Assembly: GCA_027451985.1 (NCBI GenBank)
Contig: DAIDHS010000012.1
Coordinates: 1 to 64,000 of the forward strand
Source: Elusimicrobiota bacterium
GTDB lineage: Bacteria; Elusimicrobiota; Elusimicrobia; UBA1565; UBA9628
DNA length: 64,000 bases
Direction of reading: 5' to 3'
Shown here piece by piece: positions 16,842 to 24,803 of the stretch (positions are counted from its first letter, which is position 1; every line of letters starts with the position of its first letter). The position numbers were made by a program, and so were the translations under genes. The notes below the pieces were generated by a model. It was given only the letters and a program-made list of their open reading frames with translations, was not told where the DNA came from and did no database searches.

Positions 16842-18881
16842 CTAGGATCGCGCCGCGGACGGCGCGCCCAAATCTTGTTCCTGCTTTTTGAGAAGCTTGA
16901 GGTAGGTCCCCAAGGCTTGCAGCGGGAAGTAGCGCCGGTACATGGTGTACTCGAGATAAAAAACTTTGGGGAAGCCCGTGCCGGTGTACTCCGTCTCGTC
17001 CCACGAGCCGTCCTGCTTCTGCGTCGCGATGAGGTGGGCCACGCCGCGGGCCACGGACTCGTCCATGACTCCGGCGGCCATCAAGCCCATGACGGCCCAG
17101 GCGGTCTGCGACGGCGTGGAGGGGCCGCATCCTTTCTTCGCCGGGTCCGCGTAGGTTTCGCAGGTCTCGCCCCAGCCGCCGTCTTCCTTCTGCACGGACT
17201 TGAGCCACGCCACGGCCTTCTGGATGTAGGGCTGGCTCATGTCCTCTTCGATGGCGGCCAAGCCCCGCAGGACCTGCCAGGTGCCGTAGACGTAGTTGAC
17301 GTTCCAGCGACCGAACCACGAGCCGTCCGCCTCCTGGTCCTCGCGGATGAAGCGCACGGCCTTTTCCACGCAGGCGTAGCTCCGGTCGTAGCCGACGTAG
17401 CCCAGAAACTCCAGCACCCGCCCGGTGATGTCCACGGACGGCGGATCGATCATGGCGTTATGGTCGGCGAAGGGTATCTTCGTGAAAATCGCCTTGGTGT
17501 TGTCCTTGTCGAAGGCGGCCCAGCCGCCGTCCTCGCACTGCATGGAAAGCACCCAATTGAGGCCTCGCAGGCAGGCTTTTTCGCGGGCTTGGGAGAGCGG
17601 ATCCTCCAGATGCACGTGGCGCAAGGCCAGCATGACCATGGCGCTGTCGTCGACGTCCGGGTAAAACGGGTTGTTGAACTCGAAGTACCAGCCGCCGGGC
17701 TGGCCCTGGGGGTTGTTGACCTTCCAGTCGCCGGCGATCTTGACCTCTTTGGAGATCATCCAGCGCGTGGCCTTGACCAAGGCGGGGTGGTCGCTGGCCA
17801 GGCCCGACTCGGCCAGGGCGATGACGGAAATCGCGGTGTCCCAGACCGGAGACCAGCTGGGCTGCATCTCGAGCTTGGAGCCGGGAACCTCCAAGAGTTC
17901 CAGGGCCCGCATTTGATCCTTCAGGCGCGGATCCGTGTCCGGGTAGCCCAGGCACTTCATGGCCATGATGGTGTTGACGATGCCGGGGTAGATGGCGCCG
18001 AGTCCGTCGGAATCCTGCAGGCGCTCCAAAACCCAGTCCTCGGCCAGGCGCAGGGCCCATTTGCGGATCCAGTGCCCGCCGTGGCCTTCGATGGTCTTCA
18101 AGCCCTTGTCCCAAAGGAGGAAAAAAGAGGTCCAGGAGATCGCGCCGTGCGGAGCGACGGCCTCCTTGAGCGGCACGTGGCGCCGGGAATCGGGGAAAAG
18201 CTCGTCCAAGACGGCGTGCGGAGGGCATTGAATCTTCGGCTGGGTCGCCCAGACGATGCTCAGGGGGATGACGATGGAGCGCGTCCACGACGAAACCTGG
18301 TAAATGTTGAAGTAGAACCACTTGGGGAAGAGCATGAGCTCGGGCGGAATGGTGGGCACGCCGCGCCAATCGTACTGGCCGAAGACGGCCATGTAGAACT
18401 TGGTGTAGGTGTTGACCTTGTGGATGCCGCCCAACTCCTTGATGCGATGGCGCGCCGCGGCCAGGCGCGGATCGTCGGGCGAGTGGCCCGCGAACTTTAG
18501 CGCCCAGTAGGCCTTGACCGTGGCGGAGATGTCCGCCGGCCCGTTGCGGTAAATGGGCCAGCCGCCGTCTGGAAGCTGCTCGCTCAGGATGTGATCGGCC
18601 AAGCCCCGAATTTTGGGGGAATTGCCCTGCCCCAGGAAATTGAGGAGCATGATGGTGTCCGACTCCAGCGTCGTGTCGGCGCGCAGGGGCTCGTACCAAT
18701 AGCCGTCCTCCTGGTTCTGGATGCCCAGCAGGGAGTTCTGCGCGCGGGCGATGCTTTCCTTGAGGTCTTTCGGGGCGTCCGCGTGGGCGTGCGCAGCGCG
18801 GCGGGAGGGCTTGAGGTTCTCCGTCCAGCCGTCCGGTTTTTTATCAGCCGCGAGCCAATTGGAGACGAGGTTTTTAATCAT
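16842..18881 (-). CDS. shc: Squalene-hopene cyclase
   Basis: A 679-residue membrane-associated cyclase that turns squalene into diploptene or diplopterol. The catalytic DXDD motif is DVDD at 409-412. Several QW repeats are visible (QNQEDGYW, QLPDGGW, QCEDGGWAAF, QEADGSWFGRW, QKEDGGWGE, QKQDGSWDE). It is the first gene of the operon and has its own strong promoter ending 12 bases before the ATG; the predicted leader is only about six bases and no Shine-Dalgarno sequence is seen. No squalene synthase or HpnC/D/E genes are in the window. Confidence 0.97.
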   Translation of the reverse strand: MIKNLVSNWLAADKKPDGWTENLKPSRRAAHAHADAPKDLKESIARAQNSLLGIQNQEDGYWYEPLRADTTLESDTIMLLNFLGQGNSPKIRGLADHILSEQLPDGGWPIYRNGPADISATVKAYWALKFAGHSPDDPRLAAARHRIKELGGIHKVNTYTKFYMAVFGQYDWRGVPTIPPELMLFPKWFYFNIYQVSSWTRSIVIPLSIVWATQPKIQCPPHAVLDELFPDSRRHVPLKEAVAPHGAISWTSFFLLWDKGLKTIEGHGGHWIRKWALRLAEDWVLERLQDSDGLGAIYPGIVNTIMAMKCLGYPDTDPRLKDQMRALELLEVPGSKLEMQPSWSPVWDTAISVIALAESGLASDHPALVKATRWMISKEVKIAGDWKVNNPQGQPGGWYFEFNNPFYPDVDDSAMVMLALRHVHLEDPLSQAREKACLRGLNWVLSMQCEDGGWAAFDKDNTKAIFTKIPFADHNAMIDPPSVDITGRVLEFLGYVGYDRSYACVEKAVRFIREDQEADGSWFGRWNVNYVYGTWQVLRGLAAIEEDMSQPYIQKAVAWLKSVQKEDGGWGETCETYADPAKKGCGPSTPSQTAWAVMGLMAAGVMDESVARGVAHLIATQKQDGSWDETEYTGTGFPKVFYLEYTMYRRYFPLQALGTYLKLLKKQEQDLGAPSAARS

Positions 18882-18893
18882 GGGAGGCTTTCA

Positions 18894-18923
18894 ATTATAG
18901 CGAATTCCGCGGGAGGCGTTCAA
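18894..18923 (-). promoter_or_regulatory. Promoter of the hopanoid/isoprenoid operon
   Basis: TTGAAC (18923-18918), an 18-base spacer and a perfect TATAAT (18899-18894) on the minus strand. Transcription should begin near 18887, about six bases before the cyclase ATG, and could serve ten genes down to 9053. Confidence 0.8.
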
Positions 18924-19080
18924 TTTCGGCTTCCGAACGCGCAGGAGCGGCTTAAGGCGAATTCCAGGGCGCGGTTATGCACGCCTTCCATTATAATCCG
19001 GAATCGCCGCGGCTTCATGGGCCGCTGGTCCTAGTCCGCGCGGGAAAAGGGCCTAGGGGCGTTTGGGGTACGGTGGAGGG

Positions 19081-20373
19081 CTAGGCGGCTTTGGGAGCGA
19101 ATTTGGGCCACAGGGCCTTCAAGAGGTAGCCGAGCGCCAGTATGGCGAGGCTCCACCAAATCTGCTGCACGCCGCCCTGCGAGCCCAGCCAGAGGGTCGT
19201 GGCGACGCCGGCGATGGGAATGAGCAGGCCGCCGGGCAGGCGCCAGCCCTTGCCGACGTGATGCTCGTGGTGGCGGCGCTGGCGCAAGAAGGGCACGGCC
19301 GCGCAGGTGGAAACGTACTGCGCGCAGACCACGACGTTGCTGAAGTCAACCAGCTTGTCGAAGTTGAGGAACAGCGTCAGCGTAAACACGGCTGCGGCGT
19401 TGGCCAGGATGGCGACGTAGGGCGTCTGGAATTTTTTGTGGAGCTTGGCCAGTGCGGGGGGCAGATGGCCGTCTTCGGCCAGGGAGAAAAGATAGCGCGG
19501 CGTGACGATGGCTGATCCGGCGTTGTAGCCGGCGGTGGAAAAGAGCGCGGCCAGGACCATGATGACGGCCCAAATCGGGCCCAGCCCCGCGCCGGCCGCG
19601 TCGGCCAACGGCTTGGTCGATCCGGCCAGATGCGCGCTCAAGCCGACGGCTGTCGCCTGCACGGCCATGTAGAGCAGCGCCGCCAGGGAGAGCGAAATGA
19701 TGATGGCCAGGGGAATGTTCTTTTCCGGATTCTCGGTTTCTCCGGCCGGCACGGGGACGGATTCAAAGCCTTGGAAGGCGAAGTAGGCGAGGAAGCAGGC
19801 TTCACCGAGCGGTTTCCAGCCGTGCGGGGCGAAAGGGTGGTAGAACGCCGCGGTGATGTGCGGCAGGCCCAGGAGCACGAAGAACCCCAACGGGATGAGC
19901 TTCGCCGCGGTGAAGAAATCCGAAGTCCAGGCGCCGAGCTTCACGCCGCGGTAGTTGATGGCGTAGAGGGCCGAAAGAACGCAGATGGCGACGATTTTCG
20001 CGGCCCAAACCCCGCTGAAGGCCGGATTGAAGTGCCCCAGGTAGGCCGCGATGCCGTTGGCCACGGCGGCGCCGCTGAAAATCTGCGTGATCCAGGACAT
20101 CCAGCCGATGCCGTAGCCGACGCCCGGCCCGAAGGCCTCGCAGGCGTAGAGATAACTGCCGCCGGTCTGCTGGAAATGAGACGAGGCCTCGGCGTAGCAG
20201 AGGCCCACGCTGATGAGCAGAAGCCCGGTCAGGCCGAAGGCGACGATGGAGGCGGGTCCGAGAAATCCCACGAGGAGTCCGGGAAAAAGAAAGACCCCCG
20301 AGCCCACGATGGCGTTGATGCCGATGCAGGAGAGGTCGAACAGGTTTAAGGTGCGTTTGCCTTCCGAGTGCAT
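19081..20373 (-). CDS. APC-family amino acid permease
   Basis: A 430-residue inner-membrane permease with about twelve hydrophobic segments. The first helix has the APC signature IGINAIVGSGVFLFPG (unwound GSG motif that binds the substrate backbone), and FAFQGFESV near the sixth helix is typical. It probably imports or exchanges an amino acid or amine. The substrate is not readable. It lies six bases after the TauE/SafE-like gene and is the last gene of a three-transporter group. About 200 bases upstream of the cyclase (18882-19080) hold only the cyclase promoter. Confidence 0.85.
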   Translation of the reverse strand: MHSEGKRTLNLFDLSCIGINAIVGSGVFLFPGLLVGFLGPASIVAFGLTGLLLISVGLCYAEASSHFQQTGGSYLYACEAFGPGVGYGIGWMSWITQIFSGAAVANGIAAYLGHFNPAFSGVWAAKIVAICVLSALYAINYRGVKLGAWTSDFFTAAKLIPLGFFVLLGLPHITAAFYHPFAPHGWKPLGEACFLAYFAFQGFESVPVPAGETENPEKNIPLAIIISLSLAALLYMAVQATAVGLSAHLAGSTKPLADAAGAGLGPIWAVIMVLAALFSTAGYNAGSAIVTPRYLFSLAEDGHLPPALAKLHKKFQTPYVAILANAAAVFTLTLFLNFDKLVDFSNVVVCAQYVSTCAAVPFLRQRRHHEHHVGKGWRLPGGLLIPIAGVATTLWLGSQGGVQQIWWSLAILALGYLLKALWPKFAPKAA

Positions 20374-20379
20374 TGGTTT

Positions 20380-21267
20380 TTAGTCTCCCGCCGCCGCCGA
20401 GCGGATCATGGCGGCGGCCGTATAGGTCACGACCGCTATAACGAGCCAGCGCAGGATTTTCAAGGGCAAGGATTTGACGATGTAGGCGGCGATGAGCACG
20501 CCCGGGATGCCGCCCAGAGCTAGCGCCAGCGCCGTGCCCGGGCTATAGCGTCGCTTGCGCATGAATTGGGGGCTGGCCACGGGCATCAAAAAGGCGCAGG
20601 ACCCCATCATGATAGGAAACGCCGCCTGCGGGTTCATGCCCAGGAGGCTGACCAGAACCATGCAGGGGGCGTAGAGCCCTATGCCCAAGGTCATGAGCGC
20701 GCCGAGGATTAAGTTGCCGCCCAAGCCCAGAGCCAGGCGCGCGCCGGATAAATTTTGCGCCGCGCCACCGGCGGGGAAAAGGCCCAGGTTCGACATCAGG
20801 AAAAACGCGGCCGCGGCCAAGAGCGCCGCGCCCATGCCGAGTTGGATTTTGCGCTTAGGGAGAGACGCGACCACGCCCGCGCCCAGCCACGCGCCCAGAA
20901 TCGACGCGCCGATCATGAGGACCAGGGTCTTGGCGCCGACCTCCACCGCGGCCATGAAGGCGAAGGCCTCAAGAAACGTGGGCACTGTGTCGCCGATGTT
21001 GAGCGTGCCCGGAATGAGTTCGTCCGGCACCAGCTTGAAAATCTTGAAGAGCGAGGTCTGCTGGGCGTAGGAGCCGATGCCCAAGGTGTCGAAAAAATTG
21101 GTGGTGAAACCGATGAGGAGCTCGATGCCGCTCGGGCGCAGGCGTCCTTCTTGCGCGCCCGCGTCGCGGCGTTTCTTGATTGCGAGCAAGTCCGCGGCCC
21201 AGAGGGCGGCGAACGCCGCGGCGAAAAGGCCTAGTGCCAGCAGAAGCAGGGACCGCGCGCTGGCCAC
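20380..21267 (-). CDS. TauE/SafE-family permease
   Basis: About 295 residues and eight or so hydrophobic segments. The N-terminal half (GFTTNFFDTLGIGSYAQ) and the C-terminal half (GIGLYAPCMVLVSLLGMNPQAAFPIMM) form the inverted repeat of the TauE/SafE (DUF81) family, which moves sulfite, sulfoacetate or other small organic anions. The start is uncertain: a GTG at 21267 just past the upstream gene's stop gives the first helix at the N-terminus but has no clear ribosome site. It sits between two APC permeases on the same strand. Confidence 0.75.
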   Translation of the reverse strand: MASARSLLLLALGLFAAAFAALWAADLLAIKKRRDAGAQEGRLRPSGIELLIGFTTNFFDTLGIGSYAQQTSLFKIFKLVPDELIPGTLNIGDTVPTFLEAFAFMAAVEVGAKTLVLMIGASILGAWLGAGVVASLPKRKIQLGMGAALLAAAAFFLMSNLGLFPAGGAAQNLSGARLALGLGGNLILGALMTLGIGLYAPCMVLVSLLGMNPQAAFPIMMGSCAFLMPVASPQFMRKRRYSPGTALALALGGIPGVLIAAYIVKSLPLKILRWLVIAVVTYTAAAMIRSAAAGD

Positions 21268-21277
21268 GGGATCGGGG

Positions 21278-22807
21278 CTAGGCGACGGGGGCCGGCTTTT
21301 GCTGTTCTTGCGCGAGCTTGCGGCGGTGCTGAGCCATGATGCTATGATGGCGACCGTAGAAGAAGTAGATGGCCAAGCCGATGAGGAGCCAGACGATGAG
21401 CCGGATCCAGTTCTCAACCGGCAGGGAGAACATCAGCAGCAGGCAGAATGCGATGCCTAGGATGGGGAAGAGCGGCACCATGGGGCAGCGGAAGGGCCGC
21501 TCCGCGTCGGGGTTGGTCTTGCGCATGATGAGCACGGCCGCGCAGACCATGACGAAGGCCAAAAGCGTGCCGATGTTGACTAATTCGGCGAGGATGCGCA
21601 ATGGAATAAACGCGCCCAGGAGCGCCACCACGATGCCGGTCAGGATGGTCGATTTCCAGGGGGTCTTGAAGCGCTCGTGGATAGCCGCGAAAAACTTGGG
21701 CGGCATGAGGCCGTCGCGCGCCATGGCCAGGAAGATGCGGGGTTGGCTCAGCATCATGACCAGCAGCACCGAAGTGATGCCGGCCAGGGCTCCGAAGGAA
21801 ACCAGGAACTGCGCCCAGGGCAAGCCCACTTGCAAAAACGCGTGGGAGATGGGGGCGTCGATGTTGATCTTGTTGTAGGGCACCATGCCGGTGATGACCG
21901 CGGTCACGGCGATGTAGAGCACGGTGCAGATGATGAGGGACGCGATGATGCTGATGGGGACGTCTCTCTGCGGGTTTTTGGCTTCTTCAGAGTAGGCGGA
22001 GAGGGAGTCGAAGCCGATATAAGCGAAGAAAATGACCGCGGCGCCGGCCAGCATGCCCAGCGGATCTCCGCCCGGGCTGGTTCGCCCGTAGATGGTCTTG
22101 CCGAAAAAGCTCAAGCCTCCGTAGCCGAAAGGCGCGAAGGGGTGCCAGTTCTGCGGGTGGATGTAGAAAGCGCCGACCACGATGACGAAGAGCACGATGA
22201 GGAGTTTCACGGCGACGATGACGGCATTGACCGTCGCGCTTTCTTCGATGCCGACAACGAGAATGTAGGTCATGATGAGAGCGATGACGATGGCGGGGAA
22301 ATCCATGACCGTTCCCGTGGCGAAAAGGTGGCCCGTGGCCGGGTTGAAGTCGAACGGGGCGTCCCGCAGAATATAAGGAATATGAAGGCCGAAGGAGCTG
22401 ATGAGATCCTGGAAGTAGTGGGACCACCCGTGCGCCACGGTCGCGGCCGCGACCGTGTATTCCAGAATCAGATCCCAGCCGATGATCCAGGCAAAAAGCT
22501 CGCCCAGGGTCGCATAGGCGTAAGTGTAAGCCGAGCCTGTGACAGGCACCATGGCTGCGAACTCCGCGTAGCAAAGGGCCGCGAACACGCAGGTAACGCC
22601 GGAGACGATGAAGGAAAGGATGAGCGCGGGGCCGGCTTTATCGTGCGCGGCCACGCCGGTCAGGACGAAGATGCCGGTGCCGATAATGGCGCCGATGCCC
22701 AGCGCCGTCAGGCCGATGGGGCCTAGTGCGCGCTTTAAGCGGTTCTCGCCCTCCATTTCCTCAAGGAGGAGCTTCAGCGGCTTTTTGGCGAAGAGATCCT
22801 TGATCAC
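21278..22807 (-). CDS. Cationic amino acid transporter-type APC permease
   Basis: A 509-residue permease with twelve or more hydrophobic segments. IGIGAIIGTGIFVLTG in helix 1 and GSAYTYAYATLGELFAWIIG place it in the CAT/YfnA-like branch of the APC superfamily, with the C-terminal extra helices of that branch. It starts at a GTG with AAGGGG upstream. A promoter lies at 22840-22868, so this is the first gene of the three-gene transporter group. Confidence 0.88.
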   Translation of the reverse strand: MIKDLFAKKPLKLLLEEMEGENRLKRALGPIGLTALGIGAIIGTGIFVLTGVAAHDKAGPALILSFIVSGVTCVFAALCYAEFAAMVPVTGSAYTYAYATLGELFAWIIGWDLILEYTVAAATVAHGWSHYFQDLISSFGLHIPYILRDAPFDFNPATGHLFATGTVMDFPAIVIALIMTYILVVGIEESATVNAVIVAVKLLIVLFVIVVGAFYIHPQNWHPFAPFGYGGLSFFGKTIYGRTSPGGDPLGMLAGAAVIFFAYIGFDSLSAYSEEAKNPQRDVPISIIASLIICTVLYIAVTAVITGMVPYNKINIDAPISHAFLQVGLPWAQFLVSFGALAGITSVLLVMMLSQPRIFLAMARDGLMPPKFFAAIHERFKTPWKSTILTGIVVALLGAFIPLRILAELVNIGTLLAFVMVCAAVLIMRKTNPDAERPFRCPMVPLFPILGIAFCLLLMFSLPVENWIRLIVWLLIGLAIYFFYGRHHSIMAQHRRKLAQEQQKPAPVA

Positions 22808-22839
22808 TCTGGCACCCCTTGTGCTTAAAAACTTTTTTC

Positions 22840-22868
22840 ATTATACTCAACGCGCGCCGAGAAAGCAA
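22840..22868 (-). promoter_or_regulatory. Promoter of the transporter group
   Basis: TTGCTT (22868-22863), 17 bases, TATAAT (22845-22840) on the minus strand, about 33 bases before the GTG start of the APC permease. It is back to back with the start of the Mpo1-like gene. Confidence 0.65.
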
Positions 22869-22898
22869 AAAAATATTTTTGATTTCGTCTGTTTTTCC

Positions 22899-22904
22899 TA
22901 TCAT
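22899..22904 (+). promoter_or_regulatory. -10 box before the Mpo1-like gene
   Basis: TATCAT ends seven bases before the ATG at 22912; an AGGA touches the ATG. This predicts an mRNA starting at or beside the ATG. Confidence 0.5.
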
Positions 22905-22911
22905 AGTAGGA

Positions 22912-23328
22912 ATGGCCCCGCGCTGGCTGGACTTTCGGGCGAATCTTTCGGATTACGCCCGCTATCACGAACATCCGGGCAACCGCCTTTGCCACGCCAT
23001 GGGCATTCCGCTCATCATGCTGGCTGTTGTCCGGTGGACCCAGTGGCCCGGTCTGCCCTGGATTCCGGGCGCGGCCGCAGTCCTTCCTTTATATATTTAT
23101 TGGGACGCGGGTCTGGGACTGGCCATGGCCGGGGTCATCCTGTTCATGGCCACCGTCGCACCCCTGTTGAGTCCGGGCGCCGTCTGGGGAGCCTTCATTC
23201 TCGGTTGGATTTTTCAGTTCGTGGGGCACGCGGTATTCGAGAAGAAAAGCCCCGCCTTCACGCGCAACCTTATTCATCTGCTGGTCGGGCCGATGTGGAT
23301 TCTGAAGAAGGCATTGACACGCAAGTAG
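22912..23328 (+). CDS. Mpo1/YGL010w-like (DUF962) membrane protein
   Basis: A 138-residue membrane protein with three or four hydrophobic segments. The signature is near the N-terminus: YHEHPGNRLCHAMGIPL with His19, His21, Asn24 and His28, plus GHAVFEKKSPA later, matching the family of yeast Mpo1. Yeast Mpo1 is an iron-dependent dioxygenase that shortens 2-hydroxy fatty acids; bacterial members are mostly uncharacterised. The start is set by the motif position and the -10 box seven bases upstream. Confidence 0.75.
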   Translation: MAPRWLDFRANLSDYARYHEHPGNRLCHAMGIPLIMLAVVRWTQWPGLPWIPGAAAVLPLYIYWDAGLGLAMAGVILFMATVAPLLSPGAVWGAFILGWIFQFVGHAVFEKKSPAFTRNLIHLLVGPMWILKKALTRK

Positions 23329-23342
23329 TGACGCGTTATCCT
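23314..23342 (+). promoter_or_regulatory. Promoter upstream of the first Rieske gene
   Basis: A perfect TTGACA (23314-23319), 17 bases, TATCCT (23337-23342), overlapping the end of the Mpo1-like gene. The leader to the Rieske ATG would be about 177 bases. The rest of 23343-23525 has no gene; it holds a small ACCGG/CCGGT hairpin without a T-run. Confidence 0.6.
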
Positions 23343-23525
23343 ATTAGATATAGCGAGCATCCAGGCGGATTGAGCACCGACCCCGCTTCGCCACCTAGCC
23401 CCTCCGAAGCAACCCGTCTTAAGCCCGCAACAAGCCGCCCGCGGCTCCCTTCGCCTTGTTTTTTGACCGGCGTCCGGTGGCGTTGGCGGCATAACGGCGG
23501 CGCGAGAGCGCAAGGAGGCAAAAAC

Positions 23526-24080
23526 ATGGATCAGGATCGGCCAGGAACGGTTGTGCCGCAGGCTCCGGATACGCCTGAAAAAAAGCGTTCCACGGGACAG
23601 CCGTCCTCAGGAATGAGCCGCGGCCAGTTCCTGCTGGCTGGCTACGGGGCGCTGGCCGCTTTCGGCGCCGTTTTGGCCGGCTCTGCGGGGCGTTTTTTCT
23701 TTCCCAACGTCATCTATGAGCCCTCCGCCATCTTCAACGCGGGGCCGATGAAAGATTTCAGCCCGGGCGTGTCCTTGAAATGGATCAACAAGCAGGTCTG
23801 GGTCGTGCGCAACTCCAAGGGCGTCTACGCGCTCATCGCGATTTGCCGCCACCTGGGCTGCACCCCGAACTGGTTCCAGGATCAGCAGCTCTTCAAGTGC
23901 CCCTGCCACGGCTCGGTCTACAATCTGCAGGGCATCATTATCGCGGGCCCGGCGCCGCGCAATCTGTGGCGGCCGCACCTGGAGATTGCCTCCACCGGCG
24001 ATTTGATCGTGGATAAAAGCATCGTCCAGGACACGCCGCCCATGTACTACGAGCCGCCGTTTTTTCTGCCGTTGTCCTGA
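23526..24080 (+). CDS. Rieske iron-sulfur protein of a bc-type complex, copy 1
   Basis: A 184-residue Rieske subunit. After a 35-residue polar N-terminus, a membrane anchor ([20 protein letters not shown]) holds it in the inner membrane. The 2Fe-2S ligands are in CRHLGC and CPCHGS. It passes electrons from quinol at cytochrome b to cytochrome c haems. AAGGAGG lies upstream of the ATG. It is nearly identical through the anchor and cluster domain to the next gene, and differs mostly in the N-terminal 30 residues and the last 15. Confidence 0.95.
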   Translation: MDQDRPGTVVPQAPDTPEKKRSTGQPSSGMSRGQFLLAGYGALAAFGAVLAGSAGRFFFPNVIYEPSAIFNAGPMKDFSPGVSLKWINKQVWVVRNSKGVYALIAICRHLGCTPNWFQDQQLFKCPCHGSVYNLQGIIIAGPAPRNLWRPHLEIASTGDLIVDKSIVQDTPPMYYEPPFFLPLS

Positions 24081-24185
24081 AATTTTTTGCGGGCGGGGGG
24101 AATATTTCGTGGATCGCCGTGGAGTGGCGGGCCGTAAAGCGCCGATTTTTATCAACGATTGAGGAAATATTTTTCCCAAGCGGTG

Positions 24186-24214
24186 TTGACAAATCGAAAT
24201 TGAAGTGTTAACCT
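24186..24214 (+). promoter_or_regulatory. Promoter between the two Rieske genes
   Basis: A perfect TTGACA (24186-24191), 17 bases, then TAACCT (24209-24214). It gives the second Rieske gene and the bc-complex genes behind it their own start, about 17 bases before the ATG. Confidence 0.55.
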
Positions 24215-24237
24215 GATCCGCAAGGATTTAAAGAGCA

Positions 24238-24795
24238 ATGAGTGAGGATCAGTTAAAAAGTTCCGCTTCCGTAGCTTCAGCCGTTTCCCCGGTCAAGCCG
24301 CCCCCATCAGCCAAGCCCTCTTCCGGAATGAGCCGCGGCCAGTTTTTGCTGGCGGGCTACGGAGCCTTGGCTGCGTTCGGCGCGGTCATCGCGGGTTCGG
24401 TCGGGCGCTTTTTCTTTCCCAACGTCATCTATGAGCCTTCGGCCATCTTCAATGCGGGCTCGGTCAAGGATTTCAACTCCGGCGTATCCCTGAAGTGGAT
24501 CAACAAGCAGGTTTGGGTCGTTCGCACTTCCAAGGGCCTCTACGCCCTCATCGCGATTTGCCGCCACCTGGGCTGTACCCCGAACTGGTTCCAGGATCAG
24601 CAGCTCTTCAAGTGCCCTTGCCACGGCTCGGTCTACAATCTGCAGGGCACCATCATCGCGGGCCCGGCGCCGCGCAATCTCTGGCGGCCGCATCTCGAGA
24701 TCGCCACCACCGGTGATTTGATCATCGACAAGAGCATCGTTCAGGACTCATCCCCGATGCGCGACGAGCCGCCGTTCTTCCTGCCCATTTCCTAG
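24238..24795 (+). CDS. Rieske iron-sulfur protein of a bc-type complex, copy 2
   Basis: A 185-residue paralogue of the preceding gene with the same anchor and the same CRHLGC and CPCHGS cluster motifs. AAGGA precedes the ATG. It lies nine bases before the cytochrome b gene, so it is the likely constitutive partner of that subunit; copy 1 would be the alternative. The pair shows a recent tandem duplication or long-term gene conversion. Confidence 0.95.
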   Translation: MSEDQLKSSASVASAVSPVKPPPSAKPSSGMSRGQFLLAGYGALAAFGAVIAGSVGRFFFPNVIYEPSAIFNAGSVKDFNSGVSLKWINKQVWVVRTSKGLYALIAICRHLGCTPNWFQDQQLFKCPCHGSVYNLQGTIIAGPAPRNLWRPHLEIATTGDLIIDKSIVQDSSPMRDEPPFFLPIS

Positions 24796-24803
24796 GCTTG
24801 CGA

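Noticed and set aside
18992-18997. TATAAT on the plus strand between the cyclase and permease genes
   Set aside because: No plus-strand gene follows for several kilobases and no -35 partner was seen.
23457-23482. Hairpin ACCGG/CCGGT next to a T-run
   Set aside because: The T-run lies on the wrong side of the stem for either strand to act as a rho-independent terminator.
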